DNA of 64,000 nucleotides from a virus, in the IMG/VR virus record IMGVR_UViG_3300034108_000283, positions 51,897 to 115,896 of that record. One strand, given 5' to 3'. Shown in pieces: positions 38,682 through 47,382 of the stretch. The notes below the pieces were generated by a model that saw only the letters and a list, made by a program, of their open reading frames with translations, was not told the origin of the DNA and made no database searches. The first letter of the stretch is position 1, and every line of letters starts with the position of its first letter. The position numbers and the translations under genes are program-made.

Positions 38682-38960
38682 ATGAAAAAGACTAATAAAG
38701 AAAACCCAGTTACATTCTTTAGAAAAGCTAATGAAGCTAGACAAGCTGTAGTTAAAAAATCTATTAAGAAAGCTCAAGATGGAATGCAAGTGGGTCCAAT
38801 GACACAAGAGGATGCAGCTGATGCAGCATTTAGATCTGCACAAAATGATCCTGCTAATAATCCTAACAATGAAATGTTTAGACCTACTCCATATGCTCCT
38901 GCTAAAAATACAGGACCAATGAGTTATAAAAAAGGGGGTTCTACAAAAAGAAAGAAATAA
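38682..38960 (+). CDS. Basic GG-motif protein, 92 aa
   Basis: Helical basic N-terminus (FRKANEARQAVVKKSIKKAQDG), an acidic helix (EDAADAAFRSAQNDP) and terminal YKKGGSTKRKK. Last member of the basic cluster before the connector gene. Confidence 0.65.
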   Translation: MKKTNKENPVTFFRKANEARQAVVKKSIKKAQDGMQVGPMTQEDAADAAFRSAQNDPANNPNNEMFRPTPYAPAKNTGPMSYKKGGSTKRKK

Positions 38961-38963
38961 GAC

Positions 38964-39662
38964 ATGCTTAATAGTACTATTACCATAAAAGTTAAAGAAA
39001 GGATCAACAAGCTTGACAGTAATGACTATGATAACATAGAATGCTGGCAGATTGTTGAGGCTTTCAATAAGGCTCAGGTTGAATGGGCTAGAAGACAGCT
39101 GCATGGTATTAACCAAGTAAGAGAAGGTGATGAGCAATCTACCCGTAGAAAAGATGACTTACAAATCTTGTTAGTTACAGAGACTTTACCTACAGTAGAT
39201 AAGCAGTATTACTTTAAGGGTGCTATTCCAGAGGATTACTTACAATGGAAAAGAGTAGATGTATTTGCTCAGAAAGACTGTTGTAATAAAAGAAGAATGA
39301 CTGTATACTTAGCAGAGGAAGGAAACCTTAATCAACTTCTCAGAGATAAAGCTAAACAACCTAACTTTGAATGGGCAGAAACATTTGCTACTCTTAAGGG
39401 CGGTGATGTAAATGTATATACAGATGGAGTGTTTAATATACAAACCATGGATCTTATATATTACAGACAACCTATTAAGATACAAGTGCAGGGATGTGTT
39501 GATCCTTATACAGGTGTTGCATCTGCAGCAAATGTAGAATGTGAGTTTAAAGATGATATAATAGAATTAATAATTGATGAGGCTGTAAGTATTATAGCTG
39601 GAGATATTGAGTCTGGAAACCAATTCTCTAGAGGCACTGATACAGCTGAACGTAACAACTAA
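38964..39662 (+). CDS. Probable head-tail connector/ring protein, 232 aa
   Basis: Begins with a helical bundle (KERINKLDSNDYDNIECWQIVEAFNKAQVEWARRQL) followed by beta segments, the layout of adaptor proteins that dock below the portal. It resembles crAss-like ring proteins in length and order. The assignment relies on context. Basic-cluster genes end and connector genes begin here. Confidence 0.6.
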   Translation: MLNSTITIKVKERINKLDSNDYDNIECWQIVEAFNKAQVEWARRQLHGINQVREGDEQSTRRKDDLQILLVTETLPTVDKQYYFKGAIPEDYLQWKRVDVFAQKDCCNKRRMTVYLAEEGNLNQLLRDKAKQPNFEWAETFATLKGGDVNVYTDGVFNIQTMDLIYYRQPIKIQVQGCVDPYTGVASAANVECEFKDDIIELIIDEAVSIIAGDIESGNQFSRGTDTAERNN

Positions 39663-39667
39663 TAACA

Positions 39668-40168
39668 ATGGCAACAAGAATGTTAAAAAGACCAGATACT
39701 TCAAGCAGACCACAAGTAACAGTAACTCAACCTAAGAGTGAATCTCCTAAAGCAGAACCAACTCCGGATACAGGAGTAGGTGGTAGCTCATTAGATACAA
39801 TGGTAGCAGCTTGTGCTTCGGAACTTATGAGTGCTAGAAATGTCTTTCATAAGCTACATCTAAAAGTTACAGGACCGGGATCTTATGCAGCACATGTTGC
39901 TATTGGAGATTTCTATGATGGTTTACCTGGACATGCTGATACATTAGTAGAGGGATATCAAGGAGCTGCAGAAAAAATATTAACTCTAAAAGATGTTGCA
40001 CCAAGAACATTAGATGATGTAGCTGATGGTGTTGCATACCTTAGAGAAATCTCTGGAATGATTACAAAACTTCAAGGAATGTTACCTTATTCTGAGATAG
40101 TAAACAACTTAGATTTAGTTAAAGATTCTATTAATTCTACTAAGTATAAATTACTTTTCTTAAAATAA
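39668..40168 (+). CDS. Ferritin-like (DUF5856/Dps-like) protein, 166 aa
   Basis: After a disordered Pro/Lys arm (residues 1-40), the helical core has ARNVFHKLHLKVTGPGSYAAHVAIGDFYDGLPGHADTLVEGYQG (56-99), with His61, His64, His76, His89, Asp91 and Glu95 spaced as in four-helix ferritin-like proteins. I recognise this as the DUF5856 type found in phages and large viruses. It might bind metal or simply be a structural adaptor. Confidence 0.65.
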   Translation: MATRMLKRPDTSSRPQVTVTQPKSESPKAEPTPDTGVGGSSLDTMVAACASELMSARNVFHKLHLKVTGPGSYAAHVAIGDFYDGLPGHADTLVEGYQGAAEKILTLKDVAPRTLDDVADGVAYLREISGMITKLQGMLPYSEIVNNLDLVKDSINSTKYKLLFLK

Positions 40169-40186
40169 TTTGGTTATTTAAAAAAA

Positions 40187-40209
40187 GTTTAGTATATTAT
40201 AGTATATTT
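40187..40209 (+). promoter_or_regulatory. Late-type promoter motif L4
   Basis: GTTTAGTATATTATAGTATA followed by TTT, a near-consensus copy upstream of the 40234 gene. Confidence 0.65.
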
Positions 40210-40233
40210 ATTTATTAATTAAAACAAAAAACA

Positions 40234-41784
40234 ATGGCTTATTTTAATCATGCTTTTCAAAAAGTGTTTGTAGGAACTACCCTCAATGGAGGTGGTGGTT
40301 TTGTAAACACACTTAGCGGCAAATTAGGAACTCCAGGTAATATTCTTACAGGTGGTCAGTTTGCATTTGTAGATGCAAAAACTTGGACTCTACAAACAGC
40401 TGCTCCTTCAGGATGTTGTCCTTTAGTACTTGCTGCAGGTTCAATCTATCAAAGAGATAAGATTGGTCCTTTCCATGGTGGATACTTAGAGACTAACAAA
40501 TCTAAAGTAATCAATCCTAAATATGTTAGCAAATTCTACCGTGTAGATCCATGTTTACCACAAAATGAAGTAGTTCATTTAGGTAACACTGCTTATACAG
40601 ATGATGTTGCTTTAACATTGGCTATTGATACTGCTGGAGCAAATCTTGTTGATGGTGTTTACACTGATGTTGAATTATGTCCTGCAGGAGCTGGGTCAGG
40701 TGGTCAAAATGCTTATGCTAATATTACTGTAGTAGATGGTGAAGTTACATTTGTTGAATTAACAAATGGTGGTTCAGGATTTACAACAGGTGATCTTATT
40801 GCTCCATGTGTTGATTTACCAAATACAGGTGAAGATACACAACCTGAGTTTGAAGTAACTGCTGGTGTTGGTGCTAACTGTTGTAAAAAATTCTATTGTG
40901 GTGAAACATATACATTACGTGTTGATGTTAAAGGTTCTCCTGCATTAAGATTACTTAATCACAACTCTTATATCATTGCTTCTGCATATGGTGGATGTTG
41001 TCCAGAAGGATCTATTGCTCCAGTAGAAATTGATTCAACTTTAATCTTTATCCAATGGGCTGATGCAATCCGTAGATACCCTGTTATCTCTCCATTCTTA
41101 TTACCAATAGTTATTGACCAAGCTGGTACTCCATGGTATGCACCAGGAACTGATGCTCAATTCTTAGCTGATGAGGGTGTTGATACTTGGGATCATTATG
41201 TATCTCCAGGATATGGTGAAGGTGACTGTGCTGGTTTAGTATTAGTAGGTGCTTATGTAGATACTAAGTTTGAAAACTGTACATTCCAATTGACTGACTT
41301 CTATGAAGTTGAGCCAGTTAGAATCTATGCTTCTGAAGTAGATCTTAATGGTGATCCATGTTTGTTTGACGGAGTATGTGTTATCAAAGAATGTGAAGGA
41401 AGACAAGCAATGGGTCTTGGTGAATCAGTTGCACGTGATGTAATCTTATCTGAGCAATACAGACAAAACTTCTTCCACAGTGATTTCAGGATTCGTGAGA
41501 TTACACAAGGATACAGTGTGTTTGATTACATTAACCGTAACAACTTGTATACAAGATACTATTTGTTACATAATGTTCCACGCTTCAATAACCCAACTAG
41601 TACATTTGATAATGATCAATACTTATTAGAGATCATTACTGATGGTGTAGAAGCTGCTTTTCAAACATTTGTTAACACTTGGTTGACTAACTGTGGATCA
41701 ACTTGTGAAACTTTGGAAATTGAAGACTGTGTGCAAGCTGCATGTATTCCAATCTATCCTTACCCAGGACAGATTATAGACTAA
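40234..41784 (+). CDS. Probable abundant structural protein, 516 aa
   Basis: This single gene has its own late promoter and its own strong terminator, like the capsid gene, and C-ending codons are frequent. Beta-rich with 20 or more Cys. An inserted module (YANITVVDGEVTFVELTNGGSGFTTGDLI, about residues 160-190) resembles the G-S-G-[YF]-T-x-G-D repeat found in many phage tail/baseplate proteins. A tail-tube, sheath-like or decoration role is possible; I cannot choose. Confidence 0.65.
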   Translation: MAYFNHAFQKVFVGTTLNGGGGFVNTLSGKLGTPGNILTGGQFAFVDAKTWTLQTAAPSGCCPLVLAAGSIYQRDKIGPFHGGYLETNKSKVINPKYVSKFYRVDPCLPQNEVVHLGNTAYTDDVALTLAIDTAGANLVDGVYTDVELCPAGAGSGGQNAYANITVVDGEVTFVELTNGGSGFTTGDLIAPCVDLPNTGEDTQPEFEVTAGVGANCCKKFYCGETYTLRVDVKGSPALRLLNHNSYIIASAYGGCCPEGSIAPVEIDSTLIFIQWADAIRRYPVISPFLLPIVIDQAGTPWYAPGTDAQFLADEGVDTWDHYVSPGYGEGDCAGLVLVGAYVDTKFENCTFQLTDFYEVEPVRIYASEVDLNGDPCLFDGVCVIKECEGRQAMGLGESVARDVILSEQYRQNFFHSDFRIREITQGYSVFDYINRNNLYTRYYLLHNVPRFNNPTSTFDNDQYLLEIITDGVEAAFQTFVNTWLTNCGSTCETLEIEDCVQAACIPIYPYPGQIID

Positions 41785-41805
41785 TCTTATAGACTAAAAA
41801 CAACT

Positions 41806-41841
41806 AAGGGGAGCTGAGTTTCATACTCCTCCCCTTTTTTA
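41806..41841 (+). terminator. Intrinsic terminator
   Basis: AAGGGGAG/CTCCCCTT stem (41806-41813 with 41829-41836) followed by TTTT. Confidence 0.85.
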
Positions 41842-41851
41842 TTATTTCACT

Positions 41852-42394
41852 ATGGCTAATCATATACTAAGTTTAGAGGTACCAACTGTAATGAATCCTT
41901 GTATCTTAAAGATATTTGATACAAGTGTTTATACACCATTGCTTCCGGTAACTTGCCCCACATTAAATATTACAGTACCAGGATTTGGATATTCTGTACA
42001 ACTAGATACTACACAAGATTTTGTAGAAACAATTACTGCATGTGATCTAGGACTGCAAACAACAGATTGTGGAACAGTTACTGTAGATATACCTGATGGT
42101 ATATACATTATTAAATACAGTGTATCTCCTAATGAAACTGTATATGTAGAGTATAACCATATGAGAATCACTCAAGCATTAAACAAATACTATAATGTAT
42201 TATGTGATGTAGATGCTAATGCATGTGATCCTCCATTCAAAATAAAACAAAGACTTGAGGAACTTAGATTAATTTTTATGTATCTTCAAGCTGCTAAAGG
42301 TAAAGTAGAATTTTGTCATGAGCCACAGAAAGGAATGAGCTTATACAATTATGCTTTAAAACTTTTAAATAAATTAACTTGTACTAATTGTTAA
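41852..42394 (+). CDS. Tail/neck structural protein, 180 aa
   Basis: N-terminal two-thirds form a beta sandwich (TLNITVPGFGYSVQLD, TVDIPDGIYIIKYSV) and the C-terminal third is helical (IKQRLEELRLIFMYLQAAKGKVEF) with five or more Cys. The gene lies right after the terminator of the 40234 gene. Role inferred from neighbours. Confidence 0.6.
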   Translation: MANHILSLEVPTVMNPCILKIFDTSVYTPLLPVTCPTLNITVPGFGYSVQLDTTQDFVETITACDLGLQTTDCGTVTVDIPDGIYIIKYSVSPNETVYVEYNHMRITQALNKYYNVLCDVDANACDPPFKIKQRLEELRLIFMYLQAAKGKVEFCHEPQKGMSLYNYALKLLNKLTCTNC

Positions 42395-42415
42395 CTAATT
42401 AAAAACCAACAACTT

Positions 42416-42613
42416 ATGGCAACTTGTGCAAATTGTGGAGCTACCCTATCATGCGGATGTCAGAAAAGAACATTAGCAAATGGTAAAAGTGGATGTGCTA
42501 ACTGTGCTAGTAAAGTAACTAAACAAGAAGTAAAACCAACTACAGTAAAACCAACTAAAACAGTTTGGGGACCTGATAGATATAAACACTTACAAAAGTT
42601 TACTAAGAAATAA
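42416..42613 (+). CDS. Cys-rich small protein, 65 aa
   Basis: Six cysteines as C4-x2-C7, C13-x-C15 and C27-x2-C30, then a Lys/Thr/Pro tail (VKPTTVKPTKTVW). Likely a small zinc-binding domain. Its stop overlaps the start of the 793-residue Cys-rich protein, so the pair may function together. Confidence 0.65.
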   Translation: MATCANCGATLSCGCQKRTLANGKSGCANCASKVTKQEVKPTTVKPTKTVWGPDRYKHLQKFTKK

Positions 42614-44994
42614 TGGCTGGAATTCCTAAGTATAATATAATACCTTGCTGTCCTGATTCAGGTAGACAGATTGAGCAATTTCATATTCCTGATGGACCAG
42701 GTGGACTTGTTCCAGATGGTGTATATGTTTATACTGAACCAAATACTGTTATTAATGGAATATCATTTATAACAGATCAATGTTATACAATACAAGGAGC
42801 TGGTAGTAATTTTGCAACATTGCCAGATGCCCCAAGTTATAATGACTTTTCATTAGTAGAAGGTTGTCTGGATGAATTATGTATTGCTTGTGAACCAGCT
42901 TTACCAAATACATTTGAAGTATATGCATGTTGTGATTCAGCAAATGTAATAACATTAAATATAGATGATGCTACTAATACAACAAACGGTGTCTATTCAT
43001 ATAATGGTGTTTTACCACTTACTGTAGGAGGATTTACATTTGAACCAGAGCAGTGTTATAAAATAGAATATGTTGGAAATGCTATTGCAACAGGAGGTCC
43101 TTTCTTATCTACTTTTTTATTTCAAGGTAGTACTTGTGAGCTTACAGAAAATTGCCCGGCATGTCCTACTACACCTCAGTATTTAAGATATGCATCTTGC
43201 TGTGGTAATTCAGTATTATATTTTAGACCTTATTCAACTGGTATATACACTGAAGGAGTATATGAGTATTTAGGAACACCTGTAAATGGTTTAGAAAATA
43301 TTTGCTATAGTCTTACTATTGAAGATGTAGGTGTAGCACCAATAGATGATATTATAGAATATGGTGCATTACCTGAAGCTCCGGACTTTATTGAAAATGT
43401 TACATTTGATACTTTTTCAAATATCACTACTAACTGTGCTGCTTTTACATTAGAATGCCCATCTTGTAAAAAGACATGTTATACTTTATACAACTGTGAT
43501 GGACTATTTTTTAATACTACATCTGATGTGTCAGCTTATGTTGGAGAGTTTATTACAATATCAAATAATGATGGACCAGTTGCAGGTACATGGTTTGTAT
43601 TATTAAATACAGGTAAATGTGATGCTACAGAAGATATTACAGTAACAGGTCTAGCTCCAGAACCATGTGACTGCAGATGTTTTGAAGTTACAGGAAATCC
43701 TACTAAAATTATATATATTGACTGTAATGGAAATTTAATTAATACAGCAGGTGCTGATAAATTTTGTTCTTTAGTATATCCATTTGTAACTGGTACTCCA
43801 GGACAATATCAAATATCAGAAGGAGATAACTGTGTTGATGGGGAATGTCCAGTTTTATGTTACAAACTAACAAACTGTGATACAGGTGAAGTTATCTATT
43901 CTACACTACAAAACTTATCTCAGTATGTAATTACATCTTCTATAGTTACATTATCAGGCTATGAAGGTTGTTGGCAAGTAAATAATTTAGAAGAAGGTGA
44001 TATATGTGACTGCCCAGTAAATGTTGTAGTTCTACAAGTATTTAGTTCATGTCAAGCGTGTCTACCTATAGTAGCCTACAAACTTACAAATTGTGAAAAT
44101 CCGGCTGACATCAAATATACATATGATGATTTATCAGAGTATATTGATCAAGTAGTAAAGTCAGACTGTGGTTGTTATTTAGTTGAATTAATTGACTTTC
44201 AGCCCCCAAGTCTAAGTACTATAATTATAACAACTTCATTTACAACATGTGTAGAATGTTTAAGACAATACTATGAGCTTACAAGTTGCAATGATAGTGA
44301 TGATGTTATATATACATATACAGATGTATCAGCTTATATTGGTCAGGTAATAAAAATACAAGGTTGTGATTCTTGTTTTACAATTGAAGAAACTGAGATT
44401 CCTATAAATCCTGTAATTGTAACAGTATCAGAAACATTTGACACATGTCCAGAGTGTGCACCTCCACCTCCTTGTTTATGTAGCAGAAGAACTAACTATA
44501 GCACTACAGCTAAAGAATATCAATATATAGATTGTAATGGAAACGAGTCTGTTGTTATAACATTACAACCAAATGAAAGCACAGGTAAATTATGTGTTAG
44601 AGAATGGAGAGTTTTTTATCCAGAAACAGATAATCTAGAAGTATTTGGAAATTGTCTTTTACCTAGCAAATTTAATTGGGTATGTCCTATTACAACCCCT
44701 GTAAAAAAAGTTAAACCTGGATACTCAACTCCATCTTGTGATATAGAAAAATATGAGAAGATAACATGTAAAGCATCAGAGATATATTATAAACAAGTAA
44801 TGAGACTTAGATATGGTATATCAAACTGTTGTCCAGAAGATGAAGAAAAATGGTTAGTCAAGAAAGAACTTATTGATCTTGATGCATTGAGAGACCCGGA
44901 TTATATTTGTACACCTGTAACTACATGTTGTAGCCAACCTATTAGTTCATGCGGGTGCGGATGTAATCAAACACTCAAAACTTGCAATTCTTAA
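42613..44994 (+). CDS. Cys-rich repeat tail protein, 793 aa
   Basis: Repeated modules of about 75-80 residues with the scheme Y-[KE]-L-T-[NS]-C-x(6-9)-Y-T-x-x-[DN]-[LV]-S-x-Y-[IV]-x(10-14)-C-[WFY]-x-[VI]. Four good copies lie between residues about 290 and 620 and related ones occur in the first 280. The C-terminus is a separate Cys-rich domain (EKWLVKKELIDLD, CGCGCNQTLKTC). Even numbers of Cys per repeat suggest disulfides or metal. Probably an extended fibre. Confidence 0.7.
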   Translation: MAGIPKYNIIPCCPDSGRQIEQFHIPDGPGGLVPDGVYVYTEPNTVINGISFITDQCYTIQGAGSNFATLPDAPSYNDFSLVEGCLDELCIACEPALPNTFEVYACCDSANVITLNIDDATNTTNGVYSYNGVLPLTVGGFTFEPEQCYKIEYVGNAIATGGPFLSTFLFQGSTCELTENCPACPTTPQYLRYASCCGNSVLYFRPYSTGIYTEGVYEYLGTPVNGLENICYSLTIEDVGVAPIDDIIEYGALPEAPDFIENVTFDTFSNITTNCAAFTLECPSCKKTCYTLYNCDGLFFNTTSDVSAYVGEFITISNNDGPVAGTWFVLLNTGKCDATEDITVTGLAPEPCDCRCFEVTGNPTKIIYIDCNGNLINTAGADKFCSLVYPFVTGTPGQYQISEGDNCVDGECPVLCYKLTNCDTGEVIYSTLQNLSQYVITSSIVTLSGYEGCWQVNNLEEGDICDCPVNVVVLQVFSSCQACLPIVAYKLTNCENPADIKYTYDDLSEYIDQVVKSDCGCYLVELIDFQPPSLSTIIITTSFTTCVECLRQYYELTSCNDSDDVIYTYTDVSAYIGQVIKIQGCDSCFTIEETEIPINPVIVTVSETFDTCPECAPPPPCLCSRRTNYSTTAKEYQYIDCNGNESVVITLQPNESTGKLCVREWRVFYPETDNLEVFGNCLLPSKFNWVCPITTPVKKVKPGYSTPSCDIEKYEKITCKASEIYYKQVMRLRYGISNCCPEDEEKWLVKKELIDLDALRDPDYICTPVTTCCSQPISSCGCGCNQTLKTCNS

Positions 44995-45000
44995 TAATAA

Positions 45001-45015
45001 TTAGTATATTATAAT
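45001..45015 (+). promoter_or_regulatory. Late-type promoter motif L5 (short)
   Basis: TTAGTATATTATAAT ending right at the ATG at 45016. It matches the core of the late motif but leaves no leader. Confidence 0.4.
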
Positions 45016-46554
45016 ATGAAGCCTTTAAACTTAGATAATAGACCGTGTAGCCCAATATCAAGTAACTGTGTAATATGGCAAGGTCCAGACATTCCATGTA
45101 TCAAGTTGTGTACAGGAGATACAGTATCTGATGTTATATTTAAACTTGGTACTGAGCTATGTACTATTATGGATCAGCTTAATGTAAGTAACTATGACTT
45201 ATCATGTCTTAACTTAACAGCTTGTCCTCCAGAAGATTTTCAAGCTTTAATTCAATTATTGATTACTAGGATTTGTGAACTTAATGATATTCCAGCAAGT
45301 GAAACAAAATCTTCAGGATGTCCTGATTGTGTTGTATCTGTTGCACCATGTTTAATTCAAAATGGACAAACTACTATGCAGTTAGTAGATTATGTTCAAA
45401 TGATAGCTAATAGACTTTGTGGTATTATATCTGAGATAGATAGTATTAATGATCAGATATCAACTATTAATTCTACACTAGTAGACTTACAATTTCAAAT
45501 AGATAATCTTCCTACATATACATTACCTTCATTTGAAGTAGATTGTATATTAGCAGGAAGTAACCCATTAGATGTAATTGTTCAAACATTAATGAATGAT
45601 AATACATTAGGCTACTGTGCTTTATTAGGAGCAACTGGAACACCTGCTGATATTAATGCAGCTGTATTGTCTCAATGTATTACAGATATAGATCAACCCT
45701 TAGCTGCTTTACCGGCAGTAAATACTTTTAGTGCATATTATTCAGGTTCATGGGTTAATGCTGTTTCATTAGGAGCGGCACCATCTGTTTCAAATGCTAT
45801 CAACAATATTTGGATAGCTGTTTGTGACATGTATAATTACTTGTCTAATCTTACATCTTCAACAACAGTTGTTGCGGCAGGAGAAGGTATTACAGTTACT
45901 TCAGCTACAGTCGGTACAACAACTACATATACAGTTACTAATGATTACTTAGAAACATTTGTTGCTAATTTATCTATTGATAATGATTTTGCTCCTGGTT
46001 CGGGTGTTATACCTAAAGTACTTCCTTCATCAGTTAATGGTGTTCAGGAAGGACAAGTTATTTTAAGATATACCTCTGTAGCATCAAACGGTCAGTTAGT
46101 AATTGCCGGTACAGGAACTTTTGTTCCAAATGGAAGCTTGCCTCCAATATCATTTGGAAATTTTAATAATACAACTGGATTATTTACAATTACTGATCCT
46201 GGTATGTATTTAATAAAAGCAACAATACATTTAAAACCGGATAATGGAAGTACAGTTTATTGGTCAGGAACAGGTTCAACAGTTGGCGATATAGGATCAT
46301 TTTTAATTGGAATCCATCCTAATAATAATACAGATACATTTGTTGCTAGTGGTCAAGCTTTAATTCCTAGTGTTGATAGAAATGTTGAACTATCTACATC
46401 AAAAGTAATTACAGCAACTGATCCTACAACTTTAAGAGTTAAAGTTCTTAATACAACAAATAGAGATTATGATGGTACTGTGTATACAGGTGCTGATAGT
46501 CTTTCTTTTTCTATTATAAAATTAAGAAGTGGTTTAACTATAACTAATTTATAA
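45016..46554 (+). CDS. Tail fibre protein with C1q-like head, 512 aa
   Basis: N-terminal region has the motif SSNCVIWQGPDIPC...CTGDTVSDVIFKLG, shared in outline with the following gene. The middle is helical coiled coil (SEIDSINDQISTINSTLVDLQFQIDNL). The last 170 residues show a C1q/TNF-like jelly-roll pattern (NTTGLFTITDPGMYLIKATIHL and SLSFSIIKL near the end). Such heads trimerise and bind surface ligands. Confidence 0.7.
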   Translation: MKPLNLDNRPCSPISSNCVIWQGPDIPCIKLCTGDTVSDVIFKLGTELCTIMDQLNVSNYDLSCLNLTACPPEDFQALIQLLITRICELNDIPASETKSSGCPDCVVSVAPCLIQNGQTTMQLVDYVQMIANRLCGIISEIDSINDQISTINSTLVDLQFQIDNLPTYTLPSFEVDCILAGSNPLDVIVQTLMNDNTLGYCALLGATGTPADINAAVLSQCITDIDQPLAALPAVNTFSAYYSGSWVNAVSLGAAPSVSNAINNIWIAVCDMYNYLSNLTSSTTVVAAGEGITVTSATVGTTTTYTVTNDYLETFVANLSIDNDFAPGSGVIPKVLPSSVNGVQEGQVILRYTSVASNGQLVIAGTGTFVPNGSLPPISFGNFNNTTGLFTITDPGMYLIKATIHLKPDNGSTVYWSGTGSTVGDIGSFLIGIHPNNNTDTFVASGQALIPSVDRNVELSTSKVITATDPTTLRVKVLNTTNRDYDGTVYTGADSLSFSIIKLRSGLTITNL

Positions 46555-46556
46555 AA

Positions 46557-47264
46557 ATGGCAACAACTAATAATACATGTAAAAAATGCGGATGTCAGGA
46601 TAGCTTTATGCCAAGTCCTGCACCGTGCCCAACTCCAATAGGATGTCCTAATCCAGAACCATGTTCTGAAGTATTGGATTCTCAGTGTGTAATTTATTCA
46701 GGAAGTAATATTTTATGTAACAATAATGTATTAGTTACAACCAATGACTCTGTAGCTGAAGCTTTAGAAAGTATAATAGATTACTTTTGTGCTAATGCCC
46801 CATCTCCTGTAATATTAACATCAGCTGGTGGAGATGTATCATTAGTAAATGATGGTACTGGACCAGCATTAGCAGTAAAAGGATTAACAGCCGGATATGG
46901 TATAAATGTTTCAACAACAACAACAGCAGTTACAATATCTGCAAAATGTCCAATTCAAGTAGAAATTACAGCAGGAAGTGCAGGACGTATTCAAGCTACT
47001 GTTACAGGTGGTGTCGGTCCCTTTACTTATGACTGGAGTATGGCAGATTTAATAAATGGAGTTGCAAATTCAATGTTTACATTGACTCCTTTAGGAAATC
47101 CTGCAACAGTACTGCCAGCATTGAATCCAGCTGTAGTAAATAAATTTGATGCTTGTGGATCAGCTAATTTTGGATCTGTAGGTCTTGCTAAAGTTATTGT
47201 AACAGATTCAGAAGGATGTACAGCTAAAGATACTTATCTATTAATTAATATTGCATGCGCTTAA
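46557..47264 (+). CDS. Tail protein with SprB/PKD-like domain, 235 aa
   Basis: N-terminus is a Cys-rich patch (CKKCGCQDSFMPSPAPC) and DSQCVIYSGSNILC...NDSVAEALESI, paralleling the 45016 protein. The C-terminal ~85 residues carry GGVGPFTYDWS...KVIVTDSEGCTAKDTYLL, the pattern of SprB-type repeats in Bacteroidota gliding adhesins. This hints at acquisition from the host cell surface. A terminator follows. Confidence 0.7.
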   Translation: MATTNNTCKKCGCQDSFMPSPAPCPTPIGCPNPEPCSEVLDSQCVIYSGSNILCNNNVLVTTNDSVAEALESIIDYFCANAPSPVILTSAGGDVSLVNDGTGPALAVKGLTAGYGINVSTTTTAVTISAKCPIQVEITAGSAGRIQATVTGGVGPFTYDWSMADLINGVANSMFTLTPLGNPATVLPALNPAVVNKFDACGSANFGSVGLAKVIVTDSEGCTAKDTYLLINIACA

Positions 47265-47306
47265 GAAGTTGCAGGTTTGTTGGTTTCTGTAACAACAAAG
47301 GCAAAG

Positions 47307-47336
47307 CCCTCACACTTGTGGGGGTTTTGTTTTTTA
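47307..47336 (+). terminator. Intrinsic terminator
   Basis: CCCTCAC/GTGGGGG stem (47307-47313 with 47318-47324), ACTT loop, then TTTTGTTTTTT. Confidence 0.8.
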
Positions 47337-47359
47337 CTTACATTTGTTAAAGTCATTTA

Positions 47360-47380
47360 TTTTTAGTATATTAATATATA
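47360..47380 (+). promoter_or_regulatory. Late-type promoter motif L6
   Basis: TTTTTAGTATATTAATATAT followed by A, 3 nt before the ATG at 47383. Confidence 0.55.
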
Positions 47381-47382
47381 GT

